DNA of 64,000 nt from an uncultured Eubacterium sp. (GTDB lineage Bacteria > Bacillota > Clostridia > Lachnospirales > Lachnospiraceae), in the NCBI GenBank assembly GCA_934316845.1, contig CAKRDZ010000002.1, forward strand, positions 60,454 through 124,453, in the 5' to 3' direction. The notes under the pieces are model-generated. The model did no database searches and was not told the DNA's origin. It saw only the letters and a list, made by a program, of their open reading frames with translations. Made by a program: the position numbers and the translations under genes. Shown here piece by piece: positions 9,012 through 17,168 of the stretch. The first letter of the stretch is position 1; each line of letters starts with the position of its first letter.

Positions 9012-9380
9012 TTATGCCTGTTCTTCCGCTGCAATTCCTGCGATACGGACATTGACTTTTTCCACTTCCAGTCCGGTCATGTTTTCAATGGCCTGTGATA
9101 CTTTCTTCTGCACCTTCTCTGACACTTCCGGAATGCTGTATCCATATTTCAAAGTGACGGAAATTTCAACTGCTGCCTTATCTCCGGCAATTGCCACGCG
9201 GACCCCTTTGGAATAATTTTTCATCCCCAGTTTTCCTGCAATGTCATTGATGCTGCCACCAGCCATAGACTGCACGCCGTCTACCTCTGCTGCGGAAATC
9301 CCTGCGATAGCGGAAACCACATCACTTGCGATCTGCACTTCCCCGATGCTGTTTTTTGATCCAAATACTTCTTTTGCCAT
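9012..9380 (-). CDS. Asp23/Gls24 family envelope stress protein (YqhY-like)
   Basis: 122 residues from the ATG at 9380, preferred over a GTG three codons upstream that overlaps its GAGGTG ribosome site. The whole length is one Asp23 domain: VQIASDVVSAIAGISAAEVDGV, then GVRVAIAGDKAAVEISVTLKYG, ending VEKVNVRIAGIA. In B. subtilis the YqhY relative in the same locus is linked to control of fatty acid synthesis; whether that holds here is unknown. A perfect TATAAT on the minus strand (9414-9419) suggests its own promoter after spoIIIAH. Confidence 0.9.
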   Translation of the reverse strand: MAKEVFGSKNSIGEVQIASDVVSAIAGISAAEVDGVQSMAGGSINDIAGKLGMKNYSKGVRVAIAGDKAAVEISVTLKYGYSIPEVSEKVQKKVSQAIENMTGLEVEKVNVRIAGIAAEEQA

Positions 9381-9438
9381 ATCTGTCACCTCATCTATCT
9401 TTCCTTAAAAAGCATTATATAGTACTAGTTTACCACAT

Positions 9439-10119
9439 TTACTGTTTTTTGCCAACAGGAGAAATAACAATTTTATCAGAAGTACATTCCGCCTTTCTTT
9501 TTACGACATCTTCGATCTGGGCAATCTGCTGTTCTGTAAGTTCTTCCGCATTGACGATCACATCGACACTGTCGTTGACGATCGTTACGACCGTCTCATC
9601 AAATCCTTTGGCAGCAAGCAGGTTTTCCGTCGCTGTCTCTTTTTCGTTGACAGCCGTCATGGCAACGATCTCATTCATTGCCTTTTCTTTTTGTGCATCG
9701 GAAGCCGTCTTGCTGTTTACCAGTTCCAGAAGTGTCTCTTTGTTTTTAGCTCTTGTCTGCTCACGGGAAAGTTTGGCGGATTCAAAATAATCTGCTTTTA
9801 CCGTGTTATTGACAAGCACTGCCTCTCCCGCATTTTCTTTGGATGCAACGTTTTCCGAATCCACTTGTTGTGCCGTCTGCGCTGCGGTGTCTTCCTCACT
9901 GATATCTGCCACTTCGCTGTCATCTACGTTTTCCGCTGCAACATTTTCCTCCGTATTTTCTGCGCTCTCCTGTCCGGATTCAGTTTGTGCCGTCGTTCCG
10001 TCCCCGGTGAGATTAAGTGCCAGTTCTTCTTCCCCGGTAAGGCTCAGATAGCCGGCAAGAGCAACCATGACAACGAGCGCCGTTATGATAATCTGATTTT
10101 TTCGCAAAAGTTTTTTCAC
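9439..10119 (-). CDS. spoIIIAH: Stage III sporulation protein AH
   Basis: 226 residues. One N-terminal membrane segment (residues 9-27, IIITALVVMVALAGYLSL) is followed by a long Glu/Ala/Ser-rich linker (about 35-105) and a C-terminal EscJ/YscJ-like ring-forming domain (about 110-226, QTRAKNKETLLELVNS to the end). In B. subtilis SpoIIIAH in the mother-cell membrane binds SpoIIQ of the forespore to build the feeding channel. It is the last gene of the spoIIIA operon and starts right after spoIIIAG. Confidence 0.93.
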   Translation of the reverse strand: MKKLLRKNQIIITALVVMVALAGYLSLTGEEELALNLTGDGTTAQTESGQESAENTEENVAAENVDDSEVADISEEDTAAQTAQQVDSENVASKENAGEAVLVNNTVKADYFESAKLSREQTRAKNKETLLELVNSKTASDAQKEKAMNEIVAMTAVNEKETATENLLAAKGFDETVVTIVNDSVDVIVNAEELTEQQIAQIEDVVKRKAECTSDKIVISPVGKKQ

Positions 10120-10662
10120 TTATTTTGCCTCCTTACTTTTCATTACTTTAATTTTATGACTTTCCACCGGAAATAATGCCGAAATTGCACCGATTATTTG
10201 CCGCTGCATTGCCGGACTGTCACCACCGCTGCAAACCACCACGATACCTTCGATCCGGGGTTCGATCTCCTGCACCACATACGGCGAAGATTCTTTGGAT
10301 TCTCCATCCAAAAGCACCGTCTCTTCTTCGGTCTTCGTATCGTCCCGGGTACTGTCTTTCAATGTTACTTTTTCTTTCGACGCCTGCAGGGTGAGCATGA
10401 CATCCGCCTTTCCGACACCATCTACCTGTTCTAATATATCTTTTACTTGTTTTTCCATTTTCTCCCTGTACTGCTGCATATCATCCGTTGTGCTTTGATC
10501 GTTTACGGTTTCCTTTTGTTTATCCACCTGCCCGGACTGCTGTTCTCTCTCCTGCACGGAGATAAGCAGCAGAAGGATTCCCACTGCAATTAAAAGTAAA
10601 ATTTTTCCTTTTCCTGCCTTTTTTATCATCTGCCGGATATTGTCACTCCACGTCTCTTTCAT
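10120..10662 (-). CDS. spoIIIAG: Stage III sporulation protein AG
   Basis: 180 residues. A membrane segment lies near residues 19-36 (KILLLIAVGILLLLISV). A ring-building motif domain follows a Gln/Lys-rich linker: MEKQVKDILEQVDGVGKADVMLTL, and ends GIVVVCSGGDSPAMQRQIIGAISALF, the typical family C-terminus. SpoIIIAG forms the large ring of the mother-cell channel complex. It overlaps spoIIIAF by 20 bases, so translation is coupled. Confidence 0.93.
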   Translation of the reverse strand: MKETWSDNIRQMIKKAGKGKILLLIAVGILLLLISVQEREQQSGQVDKQKETVNDQSTTDDMQQYREKMEKQVKDILEQVDGVGKADVMLTLQASKEKVTLKDSTRDDTKTEEETVLLDGESKESSPYVVQEIEPRIEGIVVVCSGGDSPAMQRQIIGAISALFPVESHKIKVMKSKEAK

Positions 10663-10960
10663 ATTGATCTTCCTCCCCTTCCTGCGTGATGAGTTTCTCC
10701 CTCTTTTCCCCGATGCGCTCTATCTCTTCCTGCATCTCCCGCGTATTCCGCTCTCTCTCGTACTTAAAAAAACACTCTTCCACAATATCTTCTTTTTTTA
10801 ACTGCTGAAATAACGGTGCCGCCACTACAAGAAGAATTAGCAGCCCTTCCATAAATTGGAAATATCGTCGGTATGCCGTACCGGAAAAAATATGAAGGAG
10901 CAGGGAAAATACAAGCATCACTCCGGTAATCTGTTTTACAATATCAAATATCTGTTCCAT
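10643..10960 (-). CDS. spoIIIAF: Stage III sporulation protein AF
   Basis: 105 residues, shorter than the roughly 200 of B. subtilis SpoIIIAF. It has two N-terminal membrane segments (about 5-24 and 33-50, FDIVKQITGVMLVFSLLLHIF and FMEGLLILLVVAAPLF) and a charged coiled tail rich in Glu, Arg and Lys. Assignment relies on these segments and on the fixed position between spoIIIAE and spoIIIAG. The soluble C-terminal domain of longer homologues is largely absent. Confidence 0.85.
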   Translation of the reverse strand: MEQIFDIVKQITGVMLVFSLLLHIFSGTAYRRYFQFMEGLLILLVVAAPLFQQLKKEDIVEECFFKYERERNTREMQEEIERIGEKREKLITQEGEEDQYERDVE

Positions 10961-10971
10961 CGCTTCCTCCT

Positions 10972-12114
10972 TTAATTGGTCGCGGCAATAATGATCGTAA
11001 GGGTCAGTAAAAAAAGCACCGCCACCATAAATACAAGTTGAAATAATAATTTTCCACTGTCTGCACTTCCCTGAAATACAGCCACCATCCTCCGGTCTGC
11101 CACCGGCTGGGAAAAAGCTGCGACCACACGGTAGGTAAAGGTAAATAATCCCAGTTTCAAAAGCGGAAGCAGACAGATCAATGCAATGGCAATGATCCCG
11201 CCAACTCCGATTGCACTTTTGATGAGGATTCCGCTTCCGACGATCGTATCGGTGACTCCCCCAAAAACATTACCTACTCCGGGAAGACTCTCTGCTGCCC
11301 GAAAGACCGCACTTCGTTTTACCTGATCCAGCGCCGGCATCAAAAGCCCCTTGATTCCCTGATGGCCAAGCATGATGCCCAATATGATCTTGGTACCGAC
11401 CCGCACGATACTTTCCAGAAGCATCGCCAGTTTATCAAATTTTCCACCGGAAAGGGGATTCAATACCCGAAGCAGAAAATAAATCTGTATCATCGGCAGA
11501 AACAGATAATACAATACCGTCTCTGCCACACCGATCGTAGCCAGTGTCGCCTGATAAAACGCAAACGATGTCGCACTGCCGCTGCTCCACGTCAAAGCAA
11601 GGGAAAATGCCGGTACGAGGACTTTCATAAAAGAAAGGACTTGAAAAAGCACTTCTTTTGCCACGGAAAAGACGCCATAAAAAGCCGAAACCAGTATCGT
11701 AACAACGAGAAAATAAAGCATGTGAAATCCATTTTCTCCCAATTGTTTCTCGTACAGACTTCCCGTCAGATTTAAAAATATCCCGGATAAGACCGCGTAG
11801 AGAAGAAGCCGGAATACGAGCGTCTTGTGCTCGTCCCATTGGCTGATGGCTCCTTCACTTATGTATTGTGTAATTGTATCCCAGGATAATTCACTGTCCC
11901 CGCGGCATACATTTTCTACGTAATCACGGATGGAAAAAGGGATCCCGGTATCGCTCCCTTCTTTTAACCGGTCGTCTATTTCATCCAGCGGGATACTCTC
12001 TTTAATTTCCTTTGAAATAGAACTTGTCTGATCTGCACTTTCCGCGTAAACACTTACTTTACTGCCACTTAATAGAATTCCAATAACCACAAACAGGATC
12101 CATCTCTTTTTCAT
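10972..12114 (-). CDS. spoIIIAE: Stage III sporulation protein AE
   Basis: 380 residues from the ATG at 12114, which overlaps the spoIIIAD stop (ATGA) and begins with a signal peptide (MKKRWILFVVIGILLSGSKVSVYA). An upstream in-frame extension inside spoIIIAD is discarded. Multiple membrane segments follow from about residue 100 on. It belongs to the multi-pass SpoIIIAE channel component family of the mother-cell/forespore secretion-like apparatus. The N-terminal soluble part (DEIDDRLKEGSDTGIPFSIRDYVENV) is well conserved in the family. Confidence 0.93.
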   Translation of the reverse strand: MKKRWILFVVIGILLSGSKVSVYAESADQTSSISKEIKESIPLDEIDDRLKEGSDTGIPFSIRDYVENVCRGDSELSWDTITQYISEGAISQWDEHKTLVFRLLLYAVLSGIFLNLTGSLYEKQLGENGFHMLYFLVVTILVSAFYGVFSVAKEVLFQVLSFMKVLVPAFSLALTWSSGSATSFAFYQATLATIGVAETVLYYLFLPMIQIYFLLRVLNPLSGGKFDKLAMLLESIVRVGTKIILGIMLGHQGIKGLLMPALDQVKRSAVFRAAESLPGVGNVFGGVTDTIVGSGILIKSAIGVGGIIAIALICLLPLLKLGLFTFTYRVVAAFSQPVADRRMVAVFQGSADSGKLLFQLVFMVAVLFLLTLTIIIAATN

Positions 12115-12491
12115 GGCATCATCTCTCCTATCGTCTCCAGCAGGGTCTGAAGTACCGGAAGGCTTACCACCACCATGCTCATTTTTCCAAAAAAATCCAC
12201 CTGGCAGGCAATGGCATGCTGACCGGCATCTTTGCACAGTGTCGCCGTAAATTCAGATATGTATGCGATACCGATCATTTTCAGCACAACACCAATGTAT
12301 TCCTCTTTGATACCGGTATATTCGGTTATCGTCCTGAACATGTCCACCATATATTCAAATTTCCGTATCGCATAAAAAAATACGATAATCCCAGTGACAA
12401 GGGCAATCCAGATACCGATCTCCCGGTGCATATTTCCCACCATTACCGCGAGCATCATACCCGCGATGGCAAACAAAGCAATCTGAATCAT
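12111..12491 (-). CDS. spoIIIAD: Stage III sporulation protein AD
   Basis: 126 residues, the family length. It contains four predicted membrane segments and the conserved stretch YTGIKEEYIGVVLKMIGIAYISEF near 59-82 (two blocks), followed by CKDAGQHAIACQVDFFGKMSM. It overlaps spoIIIAC and spoIIIAE by four bases each, so the AC-AD-AE part of the operon is tightly coupled. Confidence 0.94.
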   Translation of the reverse strand: MIQIALFAIAGMMLAVMVGNMHREIGIWIALVTGIIVFFYAIRKFEYMVDMFRTITEYTGIKEEYIGVVLKMIGIAYISEFTATLCKDAGQHAIACQVDFFGKMSMVVVSLPVLQTLLETIGEMMP

Positions 12492-12685
12492 AAGTCAAAC
12501 AACCTTTCTATCGTTTCAAACAGATCAACGATGTAGGGAACCACCCAGTACAACACGATCAAAAGTCCGGCAAGGCTTGTCAAAAATGCCTGTTCTTCTC
12601 TTCCCGACTGCCTTAGGATCTGATTGCATATCGTAACCAGTATTCCCACAAGCGCGATCTTAAATATAATTCCTATCTCCACTGT
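12488..12685 (-). CDS. spoIIIAC: Stage III sporulation protein AC
   Basis: 65 residues from a GTG at 12685, chosen because AAGGAAGG stands at proper spacing; the longer frame begins with a TTG that overlaps the gene before it. Two hydrophobic segments carry the family pattern IIFKIALVGILVTICNQIL and FLTSLAGLLIVLYWVVPYI, with the charged turn RQSGREEQ between them. It is a small membrane component of the spoIIIA channel. Confidence 0.92.
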   Translation of the reverse strand, partial: TVEIGIIFKIALVGILVTICNQILRQSGREEQAFLTSLAGLLIVLYWVVPYIVDLFETIERLFDL

Positions 12686-12695
12686 AAAACCTTCC

Positions 12696-13217
12696 TTATA
12701 CAAGCAATATTGTAAGCATCACTCCCACCATAATACCGCATACATAGTATAGTTTCATCCGATTTTGCTTTTCTTTATTTCTCTTTCGTATCATCTCTTC
12801 GAGCTGTTTTAGCGCAAATGTCAAGCCCTCTTCTTTGGACTGTCTGTCATTGTCCGCAAGCTGCCTTCCGGTCTCAAGAAGCAGGCTCCTCGCCTCCGGT
12901 TCAAGCGCCGACGGCGGTATCTTTTTCTTTACCTGTCCACACCAAAGGCTGGCAAAGTCACCCTGTTCTCTCTGCTCCATTTCTTCTGCCAGAGATAGAA
13001 AAAAGCAGCTCATCACTCCACGCGCGCGATTTCCAATTGTTTCCAGCAGGTCCGGCATTGCTGAATGCAGATAGCGTAATTCTCCCTGCATCTGCATCAA
13101 TGCTTTTTTTAACTCGATCAGATTACGCAGCCGTTCCATATACTGCCCGGCATAGTAAATTCCCATCGCAGCGGTCCCCAAAAACAATACCACACTTCCA
13201 ACAATCTTATATATCAT
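12696..13217 (-). CDS. spoIIIAB: Stage III sporulation protein AB
   Basis: 173 residues from the ATG at 13217 (MIYKIVGSVVLFLGTAAMG). N- and C-terminal membrane segments enclose a helical soluble domain with LRNLIELKKALMQMQGELRY and SLLLETGRQLADNDRQSKEEG, typical of SpoIIIAB, a distant relative of GspF-type secretion platform proteins. It overlaps the spoIIIAA end by 11 bases. A longer upstream frame lies inside spoIIIAA and is not used. Confidence 0.92.
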   Translation of the reverse strand: MIYKIVGSVVLFLGTAAMGIYYAGQYMERLRNLIELKKALMQMQGELRYLHSAMPDLLETIGNRARGVMSCFFLSLAEEMEQREQGDFASLWCGQVKKKIPPSALEPEARSLLLETGRQLADNDRQSKEEGLTFALKQLEEMIRKRNKEKQNRMKLYYVCGIMVGVMLTILLV

Positions 13218-14112
13218 AACATTCCACTCCCCCTGTCCCCCGCACACTTGCGATCTGTCCGGGAGCTGCCCCCTGCTGCAGTAAGATATAGCACTCAAAA
13301 TACTGCTTTTCAAACAAATCCTTCATGTCCGGTCGGCGTTTCCACTCTTCCCATCTTTCTCCATGCGCTGTTGCGATCACGCTGCAGCCACATTTCAGCA
13401 CTTCCTGCAGGGCAAGGATGTCCTGCTTTCCTCCGATTTCATCAACCACCAGTACTTCCGGCGACAAACTTCTCACCGCCATCATCATTCCAACGGCTTT
13501 CGGACAGCGGTCCAGTACATCGGTCCGCGGTCCCACATCTTTTTGCGGTTCCCCCCGGTAACACCCGGCGATCTCACTCCGTTCGTCCACGATCACGACA
13601 TTTTTCTTCGCATATTCTCCCGATATTTTTCTCGCCAAATCACGCAATATCGTAGTTTTTCCGCACCTTGGCGGTGCTATTATCAATGTATTTTTAATCC
13701 TATTGTCCTGCCACAAATACGGCAGTATCTTGTCCGCACATCCAAGTTTCTCGTGAGAAATACGAATGTTAGCAAAAGAAATATTTTGTATGTATTTTAC
13801 TTTTCCCTCTTCGACGACAACTTGTCCGGCAACCCCCACGCGGTGTCCTCCCGGTATCGTCAGATATCCCTTGGCAATCTCATCTTCAAATGCATACAGG
13901 GAATACCCACTCATATAATCCATCATTTCTTTCATATCCATCCGCGTCACCTGCGTATGCTCAATGCGGTGCTTTTTCCCATCGTACCACTCAACCGCCT
14001 GTCCGATACGGAACCGGATCTCCTGCAGCTCCTGCCACCTTCCCTGCAGACACTTTTCTATAACAGAACGGTATTTATGCGGTATGACTTCAATGATATC
14101 TTGTCCCGGCAT
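13207..14112 (-). CDS. spoIIIAA: Stage III sporulation protein AA, AAA-type ATPase
   Basis: 301 residues. The Walker A loop is APPRCGKTT at 146-154 and Walker B is VLVVDEIGG near 220-228. N-terminal landmarks are YSLYAFEDEIAKGYLTIPGGHRVGV written in two blocks (70-82, 83-94). The protein resembles secretion ATPases and powers the mother-cell side of the feeding channel. It opens the eight-gene spoIIIA operon and is preceded by GGAGAG and a sigma-E-like promoter at 14141-14168. Confidence 0.95.
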   Translation of the reverse strand: MPGQDIIEVIPHKYRSVIEKCLQGRWQELQEIRFRIGQAVEWYDGKKHRIEHTQVTRMDMKEMMDYMSGYSLYAFEDEIAKGYLTIPGGHRVGVAGQVVVEEGKVKYIQNISFANIRISHEKLGCADKILPYLWQDNRIKNTLIIAPPRCGKTTILRDLARKISGEYAKKNVVIVDERSEIAGCYRGEPQKDVGPRTDVLDRCPKAVGMMMAVRSLSPEVLVVDEIGGKQDILALQEVLKCGCSVIATAHGERWEEWKRRPDMKDLFEKQYFECYILLQQGAAPGQIASVRGTGGVECYDI

Positions 14113-14140
14113 ATTGATCTCTCCTTCACTGTTTTACTTG

Positions 14141-14168
14141 AATATATGCGATTATTTTTGGATTATGC
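14141..14168 (-). promoter_or_regulatory. Sigma-E-like promoter of the spoIIIA operon
   Basis: On the minus strand GCATAATC (14168-14161) and CATATATT (14148-14141) are separated by 12 to 13 bases. They resemble the B. subtilis sigma-E boxes (GnATAnT and CATACANT). spoIIIA is a known sigma-E operon in B. subtilis, and the start codon is about 30 bases downstream. The match is by eye. Confidence 0.6.
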
Positions 14169-14197
14169 TTGAAAGAATAAAAAAAATATGGTACTGT
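14169..14197 (+). promoter_or_regulatory. Vegetative promoter of aroE
   Basis: TTGAAA at 14169-14174 and TACTGT at 14192-14197 with a 17-base spacer. The -35 box touches the divergent sigma-E-like promoter, so the two promoters share about 55 bases. The ribosome site AGAAAGGA lies shortly before the aroE ATG. Confidence 0.5.
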
Positions 14198-14245
14198 TTT
14201 ATAGAGACAATGATTACTATTTTTTTAGAAAGGATAACATATATT

Positions 14246-15007
14246 ATGGATTACGGATTAATTGGAGAAAAACTCGGACACAGCTTATCAAAACCGATTC
14301 ACGAAAGTCTTGCTGACTACACTTATGACATTCACCCTCTAACTCGTGAGGAATTCAAGGTATTTATGGAGGAAAAACCATTTCGTGCGATCAATGTCAC
14401 GATCCCTTACAAAAAGGATGTGATTCCTTATCTGGATTCAATGGATGACAACGCCAAAGCCATCGGCGCGGTCAATACAATCGTAAATAACGACGGAAAA
14501 CTCCGCGGTTACAATACTGACTTTTCCGGTTTTGAGTACATGGTACTCCGTCACGGCATCACCTTGACGGACAAAAAAGTAATTGTTCTTGGAAACGGCG
14601 GTGCCGCTCAGGCAATCAAAGCCGTTGTCCGCAAGCACAATGCAAAAAGTATGATCGTCGTAGATGTCATCGATGATGGAGAGGCAATTTCCTACAATGA
14701 ATGTTTCGCCCACCACACCGACGCCGAAGTTATCATCAACACCAGTCCGGTTGGCATGTTCCCGAAAGTGGACGCTTCTCCGATTGACCTTACGAAGTTC
14801 CCAAAATGCGAAGCTGTGCTGGACGTTGTCTACAATCCGCTCACCACTAAATTTGTCGCTCAGGCAAAAGAACTTGGCATGATCGGCGTCAACGGTCTGG
14901 AAATGCTCGTCGCTCAGGCAAAATATGCAGTTGAGATCTTCTTAGGAACGGAAATTGATGACGCCCGGATCCAGGAGATTTATGAAGATGTAAAAGGGTT
15001 GATATAG
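14246..15007 (+). CDS. aroE: Shikimate dehydrogenase
   Basis: 253 residues from the ATG at 14246 (MDYGLIGEKLGHSLSKPIHE), which has a ribosome site; the longer upstream frame runs through the divergent promoter region and is discarded. Substrate-site motifs SLSKPIHE and AINVTIPYKK and the nucleotide motif VLGNGGAAQA are present, along with NTSPVGMFP. It reduces 3-dehydroshikimate with NADPH in aromatic amino acid synthesis. At 253 residues it is a slightly short AroE, lacking some of the C-terminal helix of enzymes near 275. It stands alone between two unrelated minus-strand blocks. Confidence 0.93.
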   Translation: MDYGLIGEKLGHSLSKPIHESLADYTYDIHPLTREEFKVFMEEKPFRAINVTIPYKKDVIPYLDSMDDNAKAIGAVNTIVNNDGKLRGYNTDFSGFEYMVLRHGITLTDKKVIVLGNGGAAQAIKAVVRKHNAKSMIVVDVIDDGEAISYNECFAHHTDAEVIINTSPVGMFPKVDASPIDLTKFPKCEAVLDVVYNPLTTKFVAQAKELGMIGVNGLEMLVAQAKYAVEIFLGTEIDDARIQEIYEDVKGLI

Positions 15008-15036
15008 GAAATTTTTGGAAATTAAAAAATGAGAAG

Positions 15037-15063
15037 CCCAGCCTATGCGGAGCATAGGCTGGG
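15037..15063. terminator. Bidirectional terminator between aroE and the Sel1 gene
   Basis: A perfect 12-bp stem CCCAGCCTATGC / GCATAGGCTGGG with a 3-nt loop. On the plus strand GGATTTTAT follows; on the minus strand CTTCTCATTTTTTAAT follows. It can stop both aroE and transcription coming from the right. Confidence 0.8.
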
Positions 15064-15138
15064 GGATTTTATAAAGTTTAGAAAACTGCTAGGGGATACA
15101 TAATTCTGTGAAGAACACTCTAATAATTACAATTAGAC

Positions 15139-17154
15139 TTAATACCCGAACCACTCTTTTCGATATTCTTTTGCTTCATTGATATAATCATCATCTGTTC
15201 CATTATAAATCAATTCTTGCAAGTATCTTTCTGCTTTTTCATTATTATTTTCGTCAAATGCAAACAGACCAAAGCCTTTGTATGCCGCTTCCGCCAAAAA
15301 AATATATGCACGTTCATACTTCCAAGATTTTGCTGCTATTTCAAAACATAAGCACGCCTTTGCATCATCTACTTCTACTCCCCCATTACCAAACCAATGT
15401 AACAATCCATGGTAATAATTAGCTTGCTCATTAAATATCAGAGAGGTATCTTCAAAAATCTGGTGTGCTTTATTATAATTTTGTGGATATCCGCTTGTTC
15501 CGTCATAATAATTCGCGCCAATCTCTGCAAGTGCTTCTTCACTCTCTAAAGAAGCTGCATGTTCCAAATATTTTTTATATTTACTATAATCTACTTCATA
15601 TCCAATATCCTCTATACCCATATCATATACCTGTGCCATAAAATAATTTGCCTCAGGATTATCCATTGAAGCAGCTTTGCTTAATAACTCAAAAACCTTC
15701 TTTGCTTCATCCTCATTATCAACCTCAAAACTGCAATCTATAATATAACCCGCTATATCTCCACCACTTAACACTCTTGCAAATTCATACAGATAATATG
15801 AATCTTCTCCTTTATCTGCTATTATTTCTTCCATTATCTGTATACATCTATTGTCTTCTCCTTTAATACTACTTATCTCTGCCATCTTTATCCTCGCTGA
15901 CAAATCCCCTTGCAATGCTGCTTTTTCAAAATATTCTAAAGCAAGTTGCTCATCTCTGTCTATAAAATCAATAAAGGAATACGGTTGTTGTTCATTTTGT
16001 TCTTCATTTACATAAGAATACGTATACTCACCAAAATCCGGTTTATCTTCATAGTATGATATTCCCAAATAATATAACGCCACAGAATCACCCCTATTAG
16101 CAAAATCATTTAACTCATCCCAAAACCCCTTAAATTTCTCGAAATCAAAAAGAGTATATCCTGGTTCTCGTAATCTCCAATAATCCTCAAACACTTTATC
16201 TCCACCATCTTCGGCTATATCAATAACATTTGAGTCATCTGGATATATTCTATTACTTGCTATTGAAATTTTAGAGTCTTCAACTATAATCGCAGTCTCT
16301 GAATTCACTGAAACACTACATTTACTCTGCATAAAATCATCATAAACCTCTGCGATATTCAAAGTTATATCCTCCTGCAGCTGATTATTTGAAATGATAC
16401 TTTGTACAATACTATTCTTGTTCTTCATCCTTTTAGCCATATCCGGCAAAAAATGATAATTTTCTATCGTATCTAAAACAAGTTTAGCAACGAAATTCTG
16501 TGGAATGCAATTAAGTTCCATATAGATCAATCCCACTTTATCAACTGGCATATTAATAACGCTTAACAAAAAATCTGTAATATCAATATTTAATTGATTA
16601 AGAATTCCTTGATTTTGCAAGCTTCTTTTTAATATAGCAAGTTTTCTGTCATCTTCCAAAATACGTCGATCCATTTGAGACATTACAATACAAATAGAAA
16701 CCAGTGGCTCATACGATGAGTATACGCCTTGTTCTATTTCTGTATTAAGCATATGGAAATTGTCTATACTCTCTATCTTTTCATTCAGTTTTATAACAAA
16801 AGCCCCCAGCATTTCCTTCAATTGAAGATGCTCCGCATACAGTTCATTAATTTGTGTTCCTAAACTCATCATAATTTCTTCATTAATACACTCTCTATTA
16901 TAAAGTTCAGCCATGGCCTCGGCCATATATGCATTCAATTTATCATGATTACGCTGAATTTCTTCTTTAGTCATTTTATTCTTTCCAGTAATAGTCTGTG
17001 CCATTCTCTGGTACCACGTTTGTGACTCCATTATAGCAACTTTTTGATCCGTATTCTCCATCAACGCTGTCATCCCAGACAATATTATAGATATTTTATC
17101 TGATGACTGTTGAGCCAAATAATTCATGTCCTCTTTTGAAACTATCATTTCCAT
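15139..17154 (-). CDS. Sel1/TPR-like repeat protein of unknown function
   Basis: 671 residues. The N-terminal 230 residues are helical with no recognised family (TITGKNKMTKEEIQRNHDKL, ELYNRECINEEIMMSLGTQI, LGAFVIKLNEKIESIDNFHM). A central linker follows. From about residue 350 there are Sel1-type repeats such as SVALYYLGISYYED, LALEYFEKAALQGDLSARIKMAE and ANYYHGLLHWFGNGGVEVDDAKACLCFEIAAKS, the last in two blocks. No signal peptide or membrane segment is seen, so it is probably cytoplasmic. It starts 14 bases behind the 375-residue protein gene with an AGGAGG site, so the two form an operon. Codon use is AT-richer by eye than in neighbours, which hints at acquisition. A scaffold or regulatory role is plausible for Sel1 proteins, but the function is unknown. 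Confidence 0.75.
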   Translation of the reverse strand: MEMIVSKEDMNYLAQQSSDKISIILSGMTALMENTDQKVAIMESQTWYQRMAQTITGKNKMTKEEIQRNHDKLNAYMAEAMAELYNRECINEEIMMSLGTQINELYAEHLQLKEMLGAFVIKLNEKIESIDNFHMLNTEIEQGVYSSYEPLVSICIVMSQMDRRILEDDRKLAILKRSLQNQGILNQLNIDITDFLLSVINMPVDKVGLIYMELNCIPQNFVAKLVLDTIENYHFLPDMAKRMKNKNSIVQSIISNNQLQEDITLNIAEVYDDFMQSKCSVSVNSETAIIVEDSKISIASNRIYPDDSNVIDIAEDGGDKVFEDYWRLREPGYTLFDFEKFKGFWDELNDFANRGDSVALYYLGISYYEDKPDFGEYTYSYVNEEQNEQQPYSFIDFIDRDEQLALEYFEKAALQGDLSARIKMAEISSIKGEDNRCIQIMEEIIADKGEDSYYLYEFARVLSGGDIAGYIIDCSFEVDNEDEAKKVFELLSKAASMDNPEANYFMAQVYDMGIEDIGYEVDYSKYKKYLEHAASLESEEALAEIGANYYDGTSGYPQNYNKAHQIFEDTSLIFNEQANYYHGLLHWFGNGGVEVDDAKACLCFEIAAKSWKYERAYIFLAEAAYKGFGLFAFDENNNEKAERYLQELIYNGTDDDYINEAKEYRKEWFGY

Positions 17155-17168
17155 TTTCTAGTACCCTC

